64,000 nt of DNA from contig DDGL01000006.1 in assembly GCA_002337605.1 (NCBI GenBank), positions 20,854 through 84,853 on the forward strand. The letters run 5' to 3'. A program made the position numbers and the translations under genes. Under the pieces are notes generated by a model. The model was not told the origin of the DNA. It searched no databases and worked only from the letters and a program-made list of their open reading frames with translations. The stretch's first letter is position 1; each line of letters starts with the position of its first letter. This DNA is from Flavobacteriaceae bacterium UBA1903. GTDB lineage: Bacteria > Bacteroidota > Bacteroidia > Flavobacteriales > Flavobacteriaceae. Of the stretch, positions 26,277 to 34,526 are shown in pieces.

Positions 26277-27701
26277 TTGAAAATTTTACTCACCGGAGCC
26301 AACGGTTATATTGGCATGCGATTACTCCCCTTACTTTTGGAAGAAGGACACGAGGTTGTATGCTCCGTTCGGAATGCCAACCGACTTTCTATATCTGAAG
26401 ATCTGCGTAAGAAAGTTGAAGTTGTTGAAATCGATTTCCTCGAAGAAGTACAGCCTGAAAAGCTACCCAAAGATATAGATGTCGCCTATTATCTAATACA
26501 CTCCATGTCTGCCTCCACAGACGATTTTGATGAAAAGGAGGAGGTTTCAGCCAAAAGTTTTAATGCATACTTAGAACACACCCAATGTAAGCAAGTAATT
26601 TATCTAAGTGGGATTGTAAATGAAACAAGTCTTAGCAAGCATCTTACCTCACGAAAAAATGTTGAAGATATTTTAGGGGATGGCGTGACAGACCTTACGG
26701 TACTTCGTGCTGCCATTATAGTTGGAAGCGGAAGCGCATCTTTTGAAATTATAAGAGACCTCTGTGAAAAACTCCCGTTAATGATTACTCCTAAGTGGGT
26801 AAAAACACGTTGTCAACCTATTGCCATTCGGGATGTGTTAACCTATTTAACCGGTGTCCTGGGAAATGAAGCTGCCTACAACGATAGCTTTGATATTGGA
26901 GGACCCGATATTCTATCTTACAAAGAAATGATGCTGGGGTATGGAAAATGCCGAAACCTGCATATGACCATCATTGACGTCCCTTTTATGTCACCCAAAC
27001 TGTCTTCGTACTGGCTCTATTTTGTTACCTCTACCTCGTATAAACTAGCTTTAAACTTAGTAGACAGTATGCGTGTTGAAGTAATTACTAAAGATACACG
27101 TTTACAGGAAATGCTGAACGTATCTCCTGTCTCCTATACTGAAGCCATTGATCTGGCTTTTAAAAAGATAAAACAAAATCAGGTAGTGTCCAGTTGGAAA
27201 GATAGTATGGTGAGCGGGCGTTTTAGAAGTGATCTGAAAAAATATGTAGAGGTCCCAGACCAGGGGTGTCTCAAGGATGCCCAAACCATTGAATTAAAAG
27301 ATCCTGAAAAGGCATTGGAAAACATCTGGAGTATTGGCGGCAAACGTGGCTGGTATTATGGCAACTGGTTATGGAAAATTCGCGGGTATCTGGACAAGGT
27401 CTTTGGCGGGGTAGGCTTACGTCGTGGTCGTACTAATCCCAATAAAATTTATGAAGGAGACAGTCTCGATTTCTGGCGTGTAATTCTGGCCGATAAAAAA
27501 GAAAAAAGGCTTTTACTTTTTGCTGAAATGCGAGTTCCTGGCGAAGCGTGGTTAGAGTTTAAAATAGACAAAGACAACATCTTACATCAAACGGCAACAT
27601 TTAGACCCAGAGGTTTATGGGGAAGACTCTATTGGTATACTATGCTCCCTTTTCATTATTTTATATTTAATGGAATGATTCACAGAATAGCCAATTCCTG
27701 A
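26277..27701 (+). CDS. SDR-type NAD(P)-binding protein with C-terminal DUF2867
   Basis: 474 residues from TTG. The N-terminal Rossmann fold has the GxxGxxG motif LLTGANGYIGMRLLP (about 4-18) and resembles atypical short-chain dehydrogenases of the NmrA/UDP-glucose-epimerase-like group. The C-terminal 150 residues, with 'GGKRGWYYGNWLW' and a hydrophobic end, match the DUF2867 layout. The substrate is unknown. A decayed copy of its 3' end follows at 27788. Confidence 0.85.
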   Translation: MKILLTGANGYIGMRLLPLLLEEGHEVVCSVRNANRLSISEDLRKKVEVVEIDFLEEVQPEKLPKDIDVAYYLIHSMSASTDDFDEKEEVSAKSFNAYLEHTQCKQVIYLSGIVNETSLSKHLTSRKNVEDILGDGVTDLTVLRAAIIVGSGSASFEIIRDLCEKLPLMITPKWVKTRCQPIAIRDVLTYLTGVLGNEAAYNDSFDIGGPDILSYKEMMLGYGKCRNLHMTIIDVPFMSPKLSSYWLYFVTSTSYKLALNLVDSMRVEVITKDTRLQEMLNVSPVSYTEAIDLAFKKIKQNQVVSSWKDSMVSGRFRSDLKKYVEVPDQGCLKDAQTIELKDPEKALENIWSIGGKRGWYYGNWLWKIRGYLDKVFGGVGLRRGRTNPNKIYEGDSLDFWRVILADKKEKRLLLFAEMRVPGEAWLEFKIDKDNILHQTATFRPRGLWGRLYWYTMLPFHYFIFNGMIHRIANS

Positions 27702-27740
27702 AAATGAAGTCGAAACCGAAAAATATAAACCGGGGTGGTG

Positions 27741-27786
27741 AAATTTTAAAAATGAATAAATTGCTCAGCAATCATTTTTAAAATTT
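27741..27786. repeat. 15-bp perfect inverted repeat with inner hairpin
   Basis: AAATTTTAAAAATGA (27741-27755) is the exact reverse complement of 27772-27786. The enclosed 16 bases include TTGC-TCA-GCAA, so the structure is a 15-bp stem, a 5-base bulge (ATAAA) and a 4-bp inner stem. It lies between convergent genes (27701 and 27917). It lacks a GC-rich stem and T-tract, so a classic intrinsic terminator is doubtful. Confidence 0.65.
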
Positions 27787-27787
27787 T

Positions 27788-27865
27788 GGCGGCAATCTTT
27801 CAAGGTATACTACACTAACTTTTCACTATTCTATAGTTGCGGGGATGATTTTAGAATTGCTATAA
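27788..27865 (+). pseudogene. Decayed duplicate of the 3' end of the SDR/DUF2867 gene
   Basis: The frame from 27788 to the TAA at 27863-27865 reads GGNLSRYTTLTFHY then SIVAGMILELL. The intact gene ends GRLYWYTMLPFHY then FIFNGMIHRIANS. About 12 of 20 aligned residues agree without gaps, and the DNA shows the same (GGTATACTA, TTTTCA, GATGATT). The upstream frame is closed by TAA at 27779-27781, so only a tail fragment remains. I read it as a remnant of a tandem duplication or of a replaced paralogue. Confidence 0.6.
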
Positions 27866-27916
27866 AGTTTTGATTTCACCTCTAAGCAACACTGTTTATT
27901 CAAGCTACTATAAAAT

Positions 27917-28849
27917 TTACTCTTTTTTCGGAAGAAAAACCTCCGCCATCATGCAACGGGCACTTCCACCCCCACAGGTTTCAATGGTAGTAAGGTCACT
28001 GCTCAAAATTTTAGTGTGTTTTTGAATAGCTCTTACCTGATCTGGTGTTAGACTAGATCTGGCAGCCTCACTCATTACCATATAGGTGTGGTCTTTACCT
28101 TTTACCTGAAGCATATTTCCTGCAAATTGATGCATTTGCGCTTCAGAAATAGTGATCACTTCCTTTTTAGACTCTTTTAAGTGTTTAAGCACATTTTTCT
28201 TTTCATATTTGTCGTCTATGGTATCTAAACAGATAATGGCAAAATTTTCAGCAAGCGCCATCATTACATTGGTATGGTAAATAGGCATACGTTGGTTATG
28301 CACCGTTTGGTTCGCTGTAAAAACCACGGGATCATATTCGAAATCTTCGCAAAATTCGATAAACAACCCTTCATCTGCCCTTGGAGATAATGCGCAATAG
28401 GCTTTATTGTGCACCCTGTCCAGCAAGAGACTTCCAGTTCCCTCCAAGAAAAAGCCTTCATCTTCGGCAGGTGTGTAATCCATAAAACCTTCTACATGAA
28501 AACCTTCATTCTCCAAACGAGTTATAATTTCTTCTCTTCTTTCACGACGTCTGTTTTCAGCGAACATTGGGTACAAACCAACTGTTCCATCGGCATGAAA
28601 ACTAACCCAATTGTTAGGAAAGATAGAATCTGGTGTATCCATGCTAAGATCGTCGTGCTCTACAATAACCTGCACACCAACAGCTCTTAATTTGGCTACA
28701 AATGCATCAAACTCTTGCTGTGCCTTGGAATTAATATCCAAGGTTTTAGCTTTAATATCTTCTTGAAAATAATTATTTACAGCAGTTTCCTCATTCATAC
28801 GGAAGGCTACCGGGCGAATCATTAAAATGGTATTGGTGATTTGTGACAT
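27917..28849 (-). CDS. ctlX: Citrulline-utilisation hydrolase-type protein (CtlX family, amidinotransferase fold)
   Basis: 310 residues of the amidinotransferase/arginine-deiminase superfamily. Visible features are DSIFPNNWVSFH (about 68-79), EGTGSLLLDR, HTNVMMALAENFAIICLD with the candidate catalytic histidine, and the C-terminal GGGSARCMMAEVFLP with the catalytic cysteine. The match is to the family annotated as CtlX; the physiological substrate is not proven. A second, distinct superfamily member is encoded 3 kb upstream at 32036. Confidence 0.85.
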   Translation of the reverse strand: MSQITNTILMIRPVAFRMNEETAVNNYFQEDIKAKTLDINSKAQQEFDAFVAKLRAVGVQVIVEHDDLSMDTPDSIFPNNWVSFHADGTVGLYPMFAENRRRERREEIITRLENEGFHVEGFMDYTPAEDEGFFLEGTGSLLLDRVHNKAYCALSPRADEGLFIEFCEDFEYDPVVFTANQTVHNQRMPIYHTNVMMALAENFAIICLDTIDDKYEKKNVLKHLKESKKEVITISEAQMHQFAGNMLQVKGKDHTYMVMSEAARSSLTPDQVRAIQKHTKILSSDLTTIETCGGGSARCMMAEVFLPKKE

Positions 28850-28868
28850 GTAGTTATATTTCAGAAAA

Positions 28869-28876
28869 CAAAATTA
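28869..28876 (-). promoter_or_regulatory. -7 box TAATTTTG before ctlX
   Basis: Minus-strand TAATTTTG matches TAnnTTTG exactly, 19 bases before the ATG. The -33 element is not clear. Confidence 0.45.
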
Positions 28877-28913
28877 AGAAAATAGAGTCTCAATATAACT
28901 TCTTGTTGAAGTA

Positions 28914-29726
28914 TTAATCAGAATTTATTTGGTAACTCACTCCCAATCCATACGCAGCACCCAGAAACGTATTCCTTCCTTCAAAAATGTATGAAACTGA
29001 AACATATGCCCCTAAAGTGGACGAAAACGGCTTGAATAAGGTCCCGCCAACTTTATGAAAGTCTACTCCAAACTCTCGGAAATTTTGTGGAAATGGTGTC
29101 CCACGGTAGTCGATACCTCCAAATGAATGCTGGTAGTCGTAATACACATCGTAATACCAGGTTGATGTCGCTTTTCCTACTTTTAAGGTTGCTGGTAAAC
29201 TATTTGGAACCTCCTCGAGTTTAAATGAAAAACCGCTCTGAAGTGTGGCAAACCAAGAAGATTTGCTCATAAAATGCACCATGGCACGTGTTTCAACAAT
29301 GGTTGCTTGTTGTCCAATATCATTCAGCCCTCCAATAGTATAATCTGAAAGAGGTGTAGAAAATCCAGCTGCTGTACTAACTTCAAATATACCGGGTTCT
29401 GAATTAAACTGAAGAAGCTTGTACTTCAACATAAGAGAAAGGTCCTGTAAATTGCTTTCAGTAGTACTGGAAATATAGGGAACTGAAAGATTTACATCTA
29501 AGTTATCTGTAATTCCGTACGCGGTAAAAAGTGAAACATAATATGTACTCCTTTCCAGGTCTAACTTGTTATCGCCAGCAAGATATTTTTTTGAATCTTC
29601 AAATCCGCCCCCTAAAACTATAGCACCTTGATGTGTTCCCTGGTAAAAACCATCGATCTTACCTTGCCCCAGAGCAGGAAAGGCTACAATCATAAAAAAC
29701 AGGAGTAAAAAAAAGTTATATCGCAT
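28914..29726 (-). CDS. Outer-membrane beta-barrel protein (phenol-degradation MetA-like)
   Basis: 270 residues with a signal peptide (ending FPALGQ near residue 21) and alternating amphipathic strands to the C-terminus, ending in YQINSD. The early part 'GITDNLDVNLSVPYIS' resembles the barrels annotated as transporters or 'MetA-pathway of phenol degradation'. The substrate is unknown. It starts 32 bases after the haloperoxidase-like gene and is probably co-transcribed with it. Confidence 0.7.
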   Translation of the reverse strand: MRYNFFLLLFFMIVAFPALGQGKIDGFYQGTHQGAIVLGGGFEDSKKYLAGDNKLDLERSTYYVSLFTAYGITDNLDVNLSVPYISSTTESNLQDLSLMLKYKLLQFNSEPGIFEVSTAAGFSTPLSDYTIGGLNDIGQQATIVETRAMVHFMSKSSWFATLQSGFSFKLEEVPNSLPATLKVGKATSTWYYDVYYDYQHSFGGIDYRGTPFPQNFREFGVDFHKVGGTLFKPFSSTLGAYVSVSYIFEGRNTFLGAAYGLGVSYQINSD

Positions 29727-29758
29727 AGTATAGCTACGTAATAACTATGAAGTAAGAT

Positions 29759-31948
29759 TTATCTTTCTACCAGCAATCTTTTACTTACTGCACCCCTTGA
29801 GGTTTGAAGCTTCACAATATACAGTCCGTTCTCCAAAGTTTGAATAGCAAAAGAAGGTTGTACTTCATTTTTATTATTTTGAAACGATTGTACCTTTCTT
29901 GAAGCTGTATCAAACACTTCAATAGTCTCAATGGTAAGCGAGGCTGGATGTGCTATTTGCACTGTATTTTTTGCTGGATTAGGGTATAAAACCAGCTCAC
30001 TTAGAAGACTAGTATCTTCAACGCCCAGAATTTCACCATTAAAATAGGCTTCTGCAAGATTAAAAGCTCCCAGACCAATTTGTTCGCCTAATATTCTCCC
30101 AGGCACATCGTCAACCGGTGGGTGTATTCCGCCCCAGATACGAGAAAGACTTGTCTGGTCTGATGCATCACGATAGGTTGCCCACTGAAGGGAAAACGGT
30201 TCTGAGGGGCCTTTTTCGAAAAACAAAAAGGTGTCCTGTTCAATTTCAAAAGTTCCCATTCCTCCTGGGAAAAAAGCATCTCCGGTGGTAAACGTAAGCA
30301 CTTCGGCAGCAGCTCTTGAAAACGTAGAATGTCCAGAAACATATCCTGCAAACGGCGGAGTTACAAAGGTACCCCGCTGGTAGGGCCACCATCGCTTTGC
30401 CAAAATCCAGTCTACTCCGGCAATGTCTACTGTAGGATCTTCAATAAAATCGGGTCCTCTCCAGGCAAGTACCTTTAGTTCCCCTACATTTTCATTATCC
30501 GCTCCTGCCAAGGGATCTCCTTCTTCAATCAATTCAATTAATGTATCGATAAGTGGAAGGCCGTGTGGGTCGAAATTGGGTAGCGCGGGGTCTGTACTCT
30601 GCCCTTTTGCAGCCATATAGCGTATGGTTGAAATAGGTCGTGTATAATCATAAAATCCTTTAATTCCCCAGGTAGTGACAGCTGCGTCATGCATTGCACC
30701 TCCCAAGGTTAAATACAATTTTACGTCCCACTCTAGGTCTGACAAAATGGGACCTTCTCCTTTAAATCGTTTTTCCAACAACGGATGATCAGATACATAA
30801 TTCAAGATTACAAACCAATGTCCTGGTGGTGTTTCAGAGTCTGGGCCATCTGCCCAGAACTCAGCGAGTACGCGCGCATAATCACTTAATTTCACCATTT
30901 GTGGCTCATAAGGCATTCCCGTTACCGGGTTTACGTCGTGCCCATTGCTTGTAGCTCCGCCATTGGTAAAGTCGTAAAAGTCTTTATATTCAGTAAAAGT
31001 TTCCGGAAACAGCGCACTATCATAATTGCCTAAGTTGGCTGGTGAAATATCTATTTCGGTTAAAATTTCCGGGTCTAAGTGAGATGACCAGGAAAGTACT
31101 AAAGAGAAGTTCCACTTGTACGGGTCGTCAATACCATTAGCATTTGAGTTCTGTATATAGGGTGGGTCGCCAGGATTATTGTAGACATAACTGTTGATAC
31201 TTCCATTATTTAAAATTTCCAAATCTTCTTCTTGTAAGGCGAAAGGACTTACGGCTCCCCATTCCGGGCTTAAAAAATTGGGGATTCCTCCGGGGATTAT
31301 ATTACCACTTTGATCTATATATGACTCAAATGCAAGCGGTTGCCAATGGTCAGGATTTATGTGTATGTTATCTTCATATTCCTCCAATATTAATGGCGGG
31401 TTTACAGGGGCATAAAACTGATTGGCATAATCATTTATCTCATTGGAATTATCCTGAAGCCCAAATTGGATCATCATTCTGGCTAAGTAATTTCCCAATG
31501 CTGCGTAAGACCCATCACTATAGTTTGTTGTGTTTATAGAAGTGTCGTACCCATAGGAATCCATCAACAAGTCTATAGAAGTAAAAATTTCTTCTACTCC
31601 AGGTGAGTTCTGGAATCGATGGCTCATAAGCCTGTACATCGCATAACTCATTACTTCTTGTGTTGCTTCGTCTGCATTTGCAGGAACTGGCAAACTACTA
31701 TAAGGGGTGCTTACGCCTTGAAATGTGTTTCCTAACAAAACCGGAGAAGCAGGCGGGTTGAAAATTGCCCAGGCATCGTACATTACCACACTGGCGTGAA
31801 AAAGATTACGTGCGTGTACTGTGGGTCTTGCAAAATCGTTTCTAATGGCATGCAACATTTCTTCATTCCAGTCTCTAGCAGGAGAATGCTGGGAAAAACC
31901 AGTTACAAAAGAGAGCATTGCAAGCGTAAAAAGTACTTTTAATCTCAT
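29759..31948 (-). CDS. Vanadium-dependent haloperoxidase-like (PAP2 superfamily) protein with T9SS sorting domain
   Basis: 729 residues with a signal peptide (about 1-19). Vanadate/phosphate-site motifs occur in the right order: KRWWPYQRG (about 517-525; K-x6-R, with Gly where most haloperoxidases have Pro), SGHSTFSRAAAE (about 537-548) and SRIWGGIH (about 601-608). Residues about 650-729 form a type A T9SS C-terminal sorting domain (LVLYPNPAKNTVQI ... GLYIVKLQT), so the enzyme should be exported to the cell surface or medium. Halide preference or acid-phosphatase activity cannot be decided by eye. Confidence 0.85.
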   Translation of the reverse strand: MRLKVLFTLAMLSFVTGFSQHSPARDWNEEMLHAIRNDFARPTVHARNLFHASVVMYDAWAIFNPPASPVLLGNTFQGVSTPYSSLPVPANADEATQEVMSYAMYRLMSHRFQNSPGVEEIFTSIDLLMDSYGYDTSINTTNYSDGSYAALGNYLARMMIQFGLQDNSNEINDYANQFYAPVNPPLILEEYEDNIHINPDHWQPLAFESYIDQSGNIIPGGIPNFLSPEWGAVSPFALQEEDLEILNNGSINSYVYNNPGDPPYIQNSNANGIDDPYKWNFSLVLSWSSHLDPEILTEIDISPANLGNYDSALFPETFTEYKDFYDFTNGGATSNGHDVNPVTGMPYEPQMVKLSDYARVLAEFWADGPDSETPPGHWFVILNYVSDHPLLEKRFKGEGPILSDLEWDVKLYLTLGGAMHDAAVTTWGIKGFYDYTRPISTIRYMAAKGQSTDPALPNFDPHGLPLIDTLIELIEEGDPLAGADNENVGELKVLAWRGPDFIEDPTVDIAGVDWILAKRWWPYQRGTFVTPPFAGYVSGHSTFSRAAAEVLTFTTGDAFFPGGMGTFEIEQDTFLFFEKGPSEPFSLQWATYRDASDQTSLSRIWGGIHPPVDDVPGRILGEQIGLGAFNLAEAYFNGEILGVEDTSLLSELVLYPNPAKNTVQIAHPASLTIETIEVFDTASRKVQSFQNNKNEVQPSFAIQTLENGLYIVKLQTSRGAVSKRLLVER

Positions 31949-32035
31949 AACAATGGGGATACTTGTCCTATAATCTCACAATAGTACAAAAAAATAGGCT
32001 AATCCTTTAAAATTTAACGAAGTGAGGAGTAGCTC

Positions 32036-32950
32036 CTACACCCGTACTAACGGCATGGTAGTACAACGTAATAATCCCTCCTGTTTAGCAATTTCAGAAT
32101 AGGGAACTTCTTCTACCGTAAACCCTTCAGTCCGCAACCAGGTATTTAATCTTGTGAAGCTTTTGTCTGAAATAATAACATCTTCTGAAATCGAAAAAAT
32201 ATTACTATTCATATGGTACATTTCTCTCTTGTCTATATGAAAACAGTTGTCTTTTCCAAAGAAATCTATGAGCCATTGATATTCTTCTTCTTCCAAAAAG
32301 CCTTCTTTATGTATAATACACTTACCCATTCCTATTGGTTGAAAACAACAGTCTAAATGAAGTGCGTTATCTTCGGCAACTGTGTTGCTTTTTCGCAGGC
32401 TGAATGGTTTTATTTTTTTATGCGGAAAGAGAGATTGTAAATGCTTAACCGCTTTCATGTTTGTTCTTGCTGTAATAAAACTTTTATAATCCTCGCCATA
32501 ATAAGTACCTACAAAAATATAGTCTCCATGAGGCATCACATCCCCACCTTCTATGTGCGCGTTTTCTGGAAATTCAATAATTTTTGAAGGATCTATTTTT
32601 GAAATTACATGATCCAGTGCTTCAATTTCACGGGAGCGATCGTCCAGAATATTTGCTTTTATAAATTTATCTTCAATCACAAAAGCGATGTCCCGTGAAA
32701 ATATCTGGTTGTAATCTTCAATTGTAGTGGGACGGTATACTTTTACTCCGTATTTTTCAAAAACAGCTGCTACAGCGTCCATCTGGGGCACCATATCTTT
32801 TTCTAATGGATACGTCCCGGCTTTTATGTGTTCAGCAGATTTGGGATCGTATGCGTCTTCTAGCGCCGGGGTTGGGCCGTTGCTTTTTGCAGTGCCTAAT
32901 ACAACTGTTTTTAAGGTAGAAAATTCGTTAGTAACGTTTAATTGAATCAT
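32036..32950 (-). CDS. Dimethylargininase/amidinotransferase-family protein
   Basis: 304 residues of the amidinotransferase fold. Signatures are FSTLKTVVLGTAKSNGP at the N-terminus, the acidic 'FSRDIAFV' and 'AHIEGGDVMPHGDYI', LHLDCCFQPIG with the candidate histidine, and a C-terminal LLRCTTMPLVRV carrying the catalytic cysteine. The family includes dimethylarginine hydrolases and glycine amidinotransferases; the substrate is unresolved. The -7 box overlaps the terminator of gltA. Confidence 0.8.
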   Translation of the reverse strand: MIQLNVTNEFSTLKTVVLGTAKSNGPTPALEDAYDPKSAEHIKAGTYPLEKDMVPQMDAVAAVFEKYGVKVYRPTTIEDYNQIFSRDIAFVIEDKFIKANILDDRSREIEALDHVISKIDPSKIIEFPENAHIEGGDVMPHGDYIFVGTYYGEDYKSFITARTNMKAVKHLQSLFPHKKIKPFSLRKSNTVAEDNALHLDCCFQPIGMGKCIIHKEGFLEEEEYQWLIDFFGKDNCFHIDKREMYHMNSNIFSISEDVIISDKSFTRLNTWLRTEGFTVEEVPYSEIAKQEGLLRCTTMPLVRV

Positions 32951-32955
32951 AATTT

Positions 32956-32963
32956 CAAATATA
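32956..32963 (-). promoter_or_regulatory. -7 box TATATTTG before the amidinotransferase-type gene
   Basis: Exact TAnnTTTG on the minus strand, ending 5 bases before the ATG. A transcript from here would be leaderless or nearly so. It abuts the U-tract of the gltA terminator. No clear -33 element was found. Confidence 0.45.
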
Positions 32964-32992
32964 AAAAAAGCACCTCATTGCTGAAGTGCTTT
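32963..32992 (-). terminator. gltA terminator
   Basis: On the minus strand AAAGCAC (32992-32986) pairs with GTGCTTT (32973-32967) and is followed by a run of T residues. It lies about 20 bases after the gltA stop. Confidence 0.8.
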
Positions 32993-33012
32993 CTGAAAAT
33001 TTTTAATGTAGC

Positions 33013-34299
33013 TTATCTTTTATCTAATGGCTTAAAACTTCTTAAGTTCTCACCAATATATACTTGACGCGGACGTCCAATTGGTTCTTTGCGCAAACGC
33101 ATTTCTCTCCATTGTGCAATCCAGCCTGGCAATCTACCTAATGCAAACATTGGGGTAAACATTTCAATAGGGATGCCCATGGCGCGGTAAATAATACCTG
33201 AGTAGAAGTCTACATTGGGATACAATTTCCTGTCTACAAAGTAGCTGTCTTCCAGGGCTTCCTTTTCTAATCCTTTTGCAATATCTAACACAGGATCCTG
33301 AACACCTAAAGCGCCTAAAACATCGTCTGCAGATTTCTTAATGATTCTTGCGCGAGGGTCAAAGTTTTTATACACTCTGTGTCCAAAGCCCATTAAACGG
33401 AAAGGATCATCTTTGTCCTTGGCCTTTTTCATAAATTTATGCGTATCGCCTCCATCTACTTTAATAGCTTCCAGCATTTCAATCACAGCCTGGTTAGCAC
33501 CACCGTGTAAGGGTCCCCAAAGTGCGTTAATTCCTGCCGAAAGTGACGCAAATAACCCTGCATGAGAAGAACCTACTATACGCACTGTAGACGTTGAACA
33601 GTTTTGCTCGTGGTCTGCATGTAAAATCAATAGCTTGTCCAATGCATCCACAACGATCTTATCTGATGTATACTCCCCATTAGGTTTTTTAAACATCATT
33701 TTCAGGAAATTATCTACATATCCTAAAGAATCGTCTCCATAGTCTAATGGTAATCCTGCTCGTTTGCGGTATGCCCACGCTGTAAGCACCGGGAATTTAC
33801 CCATAATACGTACAATGGCATTATACATTTCTTCCTCACTATCGACATTTACCGAGGTAGGGTTAAAAGCAACCAAAGCCGAAGTTAATGCAGACATCAC
33901 TCCCATAGGGTGTGCAGACTTAGGAAAACCATCTAAAATTTTCTTTACATCTTCATCAACATGGGACTGCGCTTTAATATCGTTATGAAATTTATTCAAC
34001 TGTTCTTGAGTAGGCAGTTCTCCAAAAATCAATAAGTACGCAACTTCTAAGAAATCTGCTTTTTCAGCAAGTTCTTCGATAGAATACCCGCGGTATCTTA
34101 GAACGCCTTCTTCACCATTCAAAAAGGTGATGGCACTCTCACAAGAACCTGTATTTTTATATCCTGGATCCAGGGTGGTAACACCTCCAGTAGCTCCACG
34201 GAGTGACTTAATATCTATGGCAACTTCATTTTCGGTACCAACAACTACAGGGAATTCATATGATTTACCGTCAATTGTTAGTGTGGCTATTTTAGACAT
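33013..34299 (-). CDS. gltA: Citrate synthase (type II-like, bacterial)
   Basis: 428 residues. It condenses acetyl-CoA and oxaloacetate at the entry of the TCA cycle. Active-site segments are GPLHGGANQAVIEML (His), GFGHRVYKNFDPRA (His) and VDFYSGIIYRAMGIP (Asp). Length and N-terminal beta-rich region fit the hexameric Gram-negative type. It is followed by its own terminator, so it is probably monocistronic. Confidence 0.97.
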   Translation of the reverse strand: MSKIATLTIDGKSYEFPVVVGTENEVAIDIKSLRGATGGVTTLDPGYKNTGSCESAITFLNGEEGVLRYRGYSIEELAEKADFLEVAYLLIFGELPTQEQLNKFHNDIKAQSHVDEDVKKILDGFPKSAHPMGVMSALTSALVAFNPTSVNVDSEEEMYNAIVRIMGKFPVLTAWAYRKRAGLPLDYGDDSLGYVDNFLKMMFKKPNGEYTSDKIVVDALDKLLILHADHEQNCSTSTVRIVGSSHAGLFASLSAGINALWGPLHGGANQAVIEMLEAIKVDGGDTHKFMKKAKDKDDPFRLMGFGHRVYKNFDPRARIIKKSADDVLGALGVQDPVLDIAKGLEKEALEDSYFVDRKLYPNVDFYSGIIYRAMGIPIEMFTPMFALGRLPGWIAQWREMRLRKEPIGRPRQVYIGENLRSFKPLDKR

Positions 34300-34469
34300 A
34301 TATGCTTTTTGGTTTTTTATTAAAATTTTTAGAATGCTGCTTGCTTACCTTTGCAAACAAAGAAGATGCTAATTTACGAAATATCGCACTAATTTTTAAG
34401 CAATTCGCACAGTTTGTAGGTTAAATAATCCTTAAAACTGAAATAGGAGCAAGTCAAGAATAGTATATA

Positions 34470-34505
34470 CCAAAAAACCTCTTATGGTTGAAACACAAGA
34501 GGTTT
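34470..34505 (-). terminator. eno terminator
   Basis: Minus-strand AAACCTCTT (34505-34497 complement) and AAGAGGTTT (34483-34475 complement) form a 9-bp stem with a 13-base loop followed by TTTTTTGG, about 20 bases after the eno stop. Confidence 0.85.
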
Positions 34506-34526
34506 AGAATTTATAGTTGAAGTATC

